Of a DNA stretch of 64,000 bases, positions 59,528-64,000 are shown one piece after another. The stretch lies in NCBI GenBank assembly GCA_013176395.1, contig JABMLP010000001.1, positions 1,240,001 to 1,304,000 on the forward strand, written 5' to 3'. The notes beneath the pieces were generated by a model. That model saw only the letters and a program-made list of their open reading frames with translations, was not told the origin of the DNA and searched no databases. The position numbers and the translations under genes are program-made. The DNA is from Venturia oleaginea (Eukaryota; Ascomycota; Dothideomycetes; Venturiales; Venturiaceae). Within the stretch, counting starts at the first letter, position 1. Each line of letters begins with the position of its first letter.

Positions 59528-61390
59528 TCACCGTCTAGAACTCCGCCACAAATGTCTCCCTCGTCCAACCATACGCCCTATGGAGACATCTACCCATCTG
59601 CCTCCAATGTGGTACGGTATCTTCGCTTCCGGGTGAGGTTCATGGAAGCTGATTCCTCGGGTCAGCCCCAAACTAGGCATCGGTGTAAACTGCCAAGCCG
59701 AACCACCAATTGACTGGTATATGAAACCTACACTAGTCATTACGTGTATGAAGTCCAGCCACTTGATTTGAACTTGAGTAGCACACAGTGACGTCTGGTA
59801 AAACAAGGAGTGGAATACTTTCAAGTCCCTCTCCTTGAGCTGAATCGGAGTTCCATCAGATTTATCCTGTCCGTCAGCAGTTGAGAACGTAAGGGTTTGA
59901 TCGTGTTTAGAGAAGGTTTCTTCGGTGTGCCGCGTGTCTTTGGTTTCGCTTTGGGAACCTCTGCTTGAGGGAGCCTGTGTCTATGGATGACGTGCCAGAA
60001 CTCCATGCAGGCTGCTCGCCATAGATTCCAGTAGCCTTAGAATTGTTCAACGATAATTGCTGGATTTGTGGAGCCCAATCTGCAGTTCGTTGTAATGTTC
60101 GACCAGAGAAGTCTATGAACGGTAGAATCTTGCTGAGGGAGGAGACATTGCAGACTCGATTGACCCTCTCATCCACCACCCGCCAGAATGAGTCCAAGTT
60201 GTTCTCCGCTTTCTGCATCTGTACCGTGTGCTCCAACGTTCGTCTCTTGTCAGCTGGATAGTGGAATTTGCTAGTTGTTGGTGAGCATTGCGTTGGCAGC
60301 GTGGCTAGGTTTGCGTCGGCAACTGCTCCCTGCCACCCTCCAAGCTCATCACGGCTTTTCTTCATCGATCTCAAAGCCAATTTCGGCGTTTCCGTAGGGC
60401 TTGCTTCAGGCCCAATCCAAGGAGGGTAGAGTTTTGAATTTTACTTACGAAGTTGGCGGTGAATTTCTTCGATAACCCTGAGGTCGGACGGGAGCTCCCA
60501 TAAAATTGGTGTGATTCGAGCTTTTTGGGTGGCATTGGAAACCACCAGACGCTCGATCTGTGCGCCTACCTGGAAAGGAAATATGTTGTTAGCATATTTC
60601 GCATCAAAGTATTTGAGGGTCGTATCCGGTGTAGAGCCTTTTTCAGAAGGTGGCAGTCCGTAGGAACCATGGTTGGCGAGAAGAACGAAATACATTGGCA
60701 GTGGGTCCTTGAAGTCGCGCTTCCGAAGCGAAATCGTTTTAGATCAATCGTTGAAATTGCCCAGATGGATAAGGTTGCGGAAAGAAGGGGAACAAACAAG
60801 AACTTCTCTAAGACTTTCGCAGGTCCCACGTGCAGTCACCTCGAGAGCGTCCACAAGCTCAAGCAGTGTGAAGTAATAAGAATCTGGCCAATGGTCCGGA
60901 TTCCTGTGTGCATGTAATCGGGATGGCGTCCGTGTGTTTCCAAAAGGTCCTGAAATCGACAGTGTATTTCGTTCCAAAGCATTTACTTTCTCCTGGGCTT
61001 GAAACGTCATTCGTACGGAAACTTCATGCCACAATTTTTCTGGCCGGGAAACTGAAGCCAAAGGCCCTCGCTGGTACAGACTAGCATTTACCATCGATTC
61101 CGCGAAATAGCCTGGGTCCTCTCGCATGGCCCAAAGATGATCTGTTCCGCTCTCGAGTCTAGCACGTGCGATTACCCACAGACATATGAAGTCTATGGCT
61201 TGAGGAAGTTGATATGGCGCTTCAGCTGCTGTCTCTGGGAGCGAAAGTGGCTGCGTGGCAGAGGTTGATGGGTCGCGATGAGAGATATTGAAGCTGTAGC
61301 AAGTTTGATGAGTGCAACGATGTCGATGAAATGCCCAGAAGGCCCAATACCACTGCAAAGATCACATGCCGCAAATACTACAACACTTAA
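59528..61390 (-). pseudogene. Conserved fungal protein of unknown function, copy 2, truncated and broken
   Basis: It is a paralogue of 49109-52076. Matching parts are PETAAEAPYQLPQAIDF, REDPGYFAES, ITPILWELPSDLRVIEEIHRQL, FHYPADKRRTLEHTVQMQKAENNL, FSGRTLQRTADW and KVFHSLFYQTS...QIKWLDFIHVMTSVGF. The C-terminal family motif is HEPHPEAKIP followed, one base out of frame, by MGRCLHRAYGWTRETFV and a stop near 59534. Other frame changes occur near 60725, 60440 and 59910. The N-terminal roughly 300 residues seen in copy 1 are missing: the match fades at about 61390, with no ATG. This copy keeps the HEPHP segment that copy 1 has lost, so neither is complete. Confidence 0.8.
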
Positions 61391-61541
61391 CTGCTAGTCA
61401 GTCTTACACTTTAGTCCAGGCAATTCCATCCCTCCCCATCCTACGAAAACACGAACGTCTAGCTCATCGAGTTTCCCAAATCAACATCGCTATCGTTGAC
61501 TTTCTACATTCATCCTCCCAAAATTTGCCAGAAATTATCTA

Positions 61542-63389
61542 ACGTATTCCACCATCGAGCGGGTCAACCCATCGAGCGGGTCAAAAAGGCTTGGCACGAC
61601 CAACTTATGTTACGACTCTTCAATTTAATCGCTATCAACAATAGATTCTAAGTCCGTCGTGCTGCTATCTGATTCAGAAGATATCTTGATATCTTTTTTA
61701 CAAGTTCGCGCATTATGCCCAGCTGCGCCGCAGTTCCTACTGCGCCGTTGAATTGGTCGGGCTGTTTCTTGACCACCACTACCACGAGCCTTCTTTGATC
61801 CCTGAGGCGCTATAGACGCCTCTGCAGCTACCTGCGCTGCTGCAGTCCCATACTCAATAGTACCACCTTGCTGGATCCACTTCCTTTTGCGCCATTTTCG
61901 GTTCGTTGTTACTGCTAATTGCTCTTCAAGCTCGCGGTTACGCGCAACAAGCAGAGCGTTTTGGTGTAGCATCAATTCAGCGCCCTTGACAAGCTGGGAA
62001 GAGCCTGCCTGCGCAGTAACTGGTGACCGAGTAAAAGACTCGCTTACGAGCTTGGATTGGGATCCAAATTCATAAGTATTACTTGGAGTCTTGGACTGCC
62101 ACGGCGTTTCTGGGAGATGGGTTTCTGGCGGGGTTCGTAGCCGTACTTCAAGGCGATCCAACACCACCTGCGCGTCGATAGGGACTAGCCCTACTGCCTC
62201 AAAAGCCTTTTGACAGTTCTCTTTTGTAAACACGTCGAAAAACGCGTCTTTGAAGGCAGGGAGAAAGCCTTCCTTGTTGATATGGTACACGCGTCGGCGT
62301 GCCAAGTCCCGGACGCGTTGGGAGTACTTGCGCTTCAACGGCGAGAAGCAGACCACGTCAAGGGGCTGGAGTATATGCGACGAGTGCGATGGCATGCAGA
62401 GGGTTATATCTTGTTTTCGAGGCAGTAGTCCTTGAAATCCTGGCTGAGATGGCTCTCATGGCCGTCCAAAATAAGCAGCCTGTATACCCCCACCTGCCGC
62501 GCCTTTGTATACGCGTTAAAGTGCTTCAACCACTCAAGACCAAGCGCATTATTTGTCCAGCCGTTCTCAGAGACCGAGAGCTTCTAATTCCGTGGTATAT
62601 CTGCCTCCTCATACCACGCAGAGATATGAACGCGTCCTTTGTAGATAAGGAATGGCGGGGTCGCATACCCGGCGGCGCAGATGCTCTGGATAACTGTAAC
62701 CCACTCGCGATCGCCTGGCTGGATCAAATTAGGCCGTGTACGTCTTTCAGAAGCTGTGACGACCTTCATTGACCCAATAACGCCCATCTGGAAGCCAATC
62801 TCGTCAAAGTTGTGCGTATCCTCGTCGTGGATACCGTACTTTGCCTTGGTGTCTGTAACGAGCTTGAACCACGCGCCAATAATCTCTGGATCTTCCTGTA
62901 GTATCCTCTGCCTATCCTTAGCTCGATTGAAGGCCATCTTGAGCTCATCTGAGCGCGTTATGAACCTCTCAGCCCAGTTTTTCCCTACTGGCTCTCCACC
63001 GCGTACACCCAGTAGTTTATCCGCCATATCTGCTACCTCACACAGCCGGGGCGCGAATCCTCGCGAATCGAGGTCGAGGATGTATTGGACAATTGTCTGC
63101 TCTTCAGTCGTAGTGAGCTTGTGTCGGGCGTTGCGAGTATCTAGGCGATACGTAATTCCGTTTTATCGCCTAGTTAATGTTGAAGGAGGTATATCAAACG
63201 CCTCAGCAGCGCGCCGGAGGCTTCGGAATTGGTGGGTATTGTAGGCAGAAAGGGCAAGCTGGATTATGCCTTCTCTGTTAGATGATTGCGCGTTTTGCTG
63301 TTGAGACATATTGTGTTGATAAGGGAGCAGCTGGTCTTGGCATAAACTGACCCGCTCGATGGGTTGACCCACTCGATGGTGGAATACGT
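61542..63389 (-). mobile_element. Full-length Fot1/pogo-like DNA transposon
   Basis: The 1,848 bp element has inverted termini of about 42 bp with one visible mismatch, starting ACGTATTCCACCATCGAG. It is flanked by TA duplications (61540-61541 and 63390-63391). Each end carries the motif ATCGAG(C/T)GGGTCA twice in direct orientation, a likely transposase-binding array. The length and single transposase frame are usual for Fot1-type elements of fungi. The transposase is broken, so it is probably immobile on its own. Confidence 0.94.
61625..63309 (-). pseudogene. Fot1-like transposase with two stops and a frameshift
   Basis: From the ATG at 63309 (MSQQQNAQ) the frame holds an N-terminal helix-turn-helix (RAAEAFDIPPSTLTRR), then a TAA stop near 63150 before NGITYRL. 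The second DNA-binding part (GKNWAERF) and the catalytic region follow, with the aspartates in FDEIGFQMG, ILDGHESH and LQPLDVVCF (DDD triad). An in-frame TAG follows ADIPRN near 62589. A two-base insertion near 62405 shifts the frame before CMPSHSSHILQPLD. The tail is charged and ends with a knuckle-like NCGAAGHNARTC in which the expected first cysteine is replaced by serine. Confidence 0.9.
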
Positions 63390-63391
63390 TA

Positions 63392-64000
63392 TATCGAACT
63401 CACGCCAACAGAGCCGTAAAAGAGCTGACTCTGTATTCCCCACAGGTTGAAGACCGAAGCCTCAAATCGACATCTAAACAAAAGAATCAACGCTCATAAT
63501 ATGTATGTAGCTAGTAATAAAGAACGACCAGAGACCTCATCTTGAAATCCCTAGGCTAGGGTATAGGCACTTCAAGATCTAAGCGAGAAAGGCGGACTTG
63601 GGGGACAAACAAGACTCGCGTTGGAACGATAAGATTTAGTGAACTGATACGTTGATGAATCATTAATGGCCGATGAGGCTGTTGTCAATGATGGGATGAG
63701 TGTTGATGTTTGAAGGGTGAGATGTGAAAAAGACGCGACGCGACAAGCGGGGGCTTGTCAGGTGATATACCAAGCAACCTGACGTCTTCCAAGTGTCCAT
63801 CCCTCGCATCTCTTCAAATAGCAGAAGGAAATGTTAGTCACATAATCTCATTTTGATTTCGAGTTACAAGCTTTTGACATTGGAGGTGTACTGCGAAATT
63901 TCGTCACCACCAAAAACCGCTACAGTATTAGGATTCCAACTCGAAATATCAGGCTTCGTTGCGTCCGCGCTTCGATGAGGCATAGAGCAAGGAAATTACG
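63392..64000. other. Right edge, no supported gene
   Basis: No gene is visible. The stretch near 63730-63770 (GACGCGACGCGAC then GTCAGGTGAT) resembles 58040-58076 (GACGCGACG then GGTCAGGTGAT), which is the original upstream flank of copy 1 of the broken conserved gene. Confidence 0.45.

Overview
This window is filamentous ascomycete DNA. Genes are cut by short introns of about 45-60 bp with GT...AG ends and CTAAC/CTGAC-like branch sites, the proteins are fungal in type, and the repeats are those of fungal genomes (a Tad-like LINE, Fot1/pogo elements, solo LTRs). Several families, such as a conserved protein ending in an RMGRRL...AYGW-like motif, recall Leotiomycetes, but I cannot place the species from sequence alone.

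Layout. 0.9-4.8 kb: cystathionine beta-synthase and an RBR ubiquitin ligase, both minus. 8.0-9.8 kb: a coiled-coil protein of unknown role. 12.3-15.4 kb: a C2H2 plus fungal-type transcription factor with a very long gene-free upstream region. 20.9-27.2 kb: a repeat-rich stretch with a solo LTR, an internally deleted Fot1-like element and decayed AT-rich sequence. 27.2-31.0 kb: a Glo3-type ArfGAP and an LrgA-LrgB membrane protein, divergently transcribed 256 bp apart. 31.7-32.4 kb: a second copy of the same solo LTR. 34.4-38.3 kb: an acyl-CoA-binding protein and an APC-type permease. 38.6-44.4 kb: three tandem F-box-like paralogues, each carrying at least one in-frame stop. 47.1-48.0 kb: an intact class I methyltransferase. 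49.1-64 kb: two broken paralogues of a conserved fungal protein, a near-complete 5.9 kb LINE with a 15 bp target-site duplication, a third solo LTR of another family, and a full-length but broken Fot1-like element.

Housekeeping roles (transsulfuration, ubiquitination, COPI vesicle traffic, acyl-CoA binding, transport) are carried by intact genes. No operon-like or cluster-like metabolic unit is evident. The right half is mostly a record of transposition and decay: all four mobile-element types keep recognisable target-site duplications, and many duplicated coding sequences are broken by single stop codons that a C-to-T (or G-to-A) change could explain. The best leads are the LINE (ATGA ORF junction, insertion against the 5' end of a host gene), the Fot1-like deletion derivative that keeps both ends but lacks the catalytic core, and a hydrophobic block inside the RBR ligase. 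I did not find a convincing new multi-gene system.
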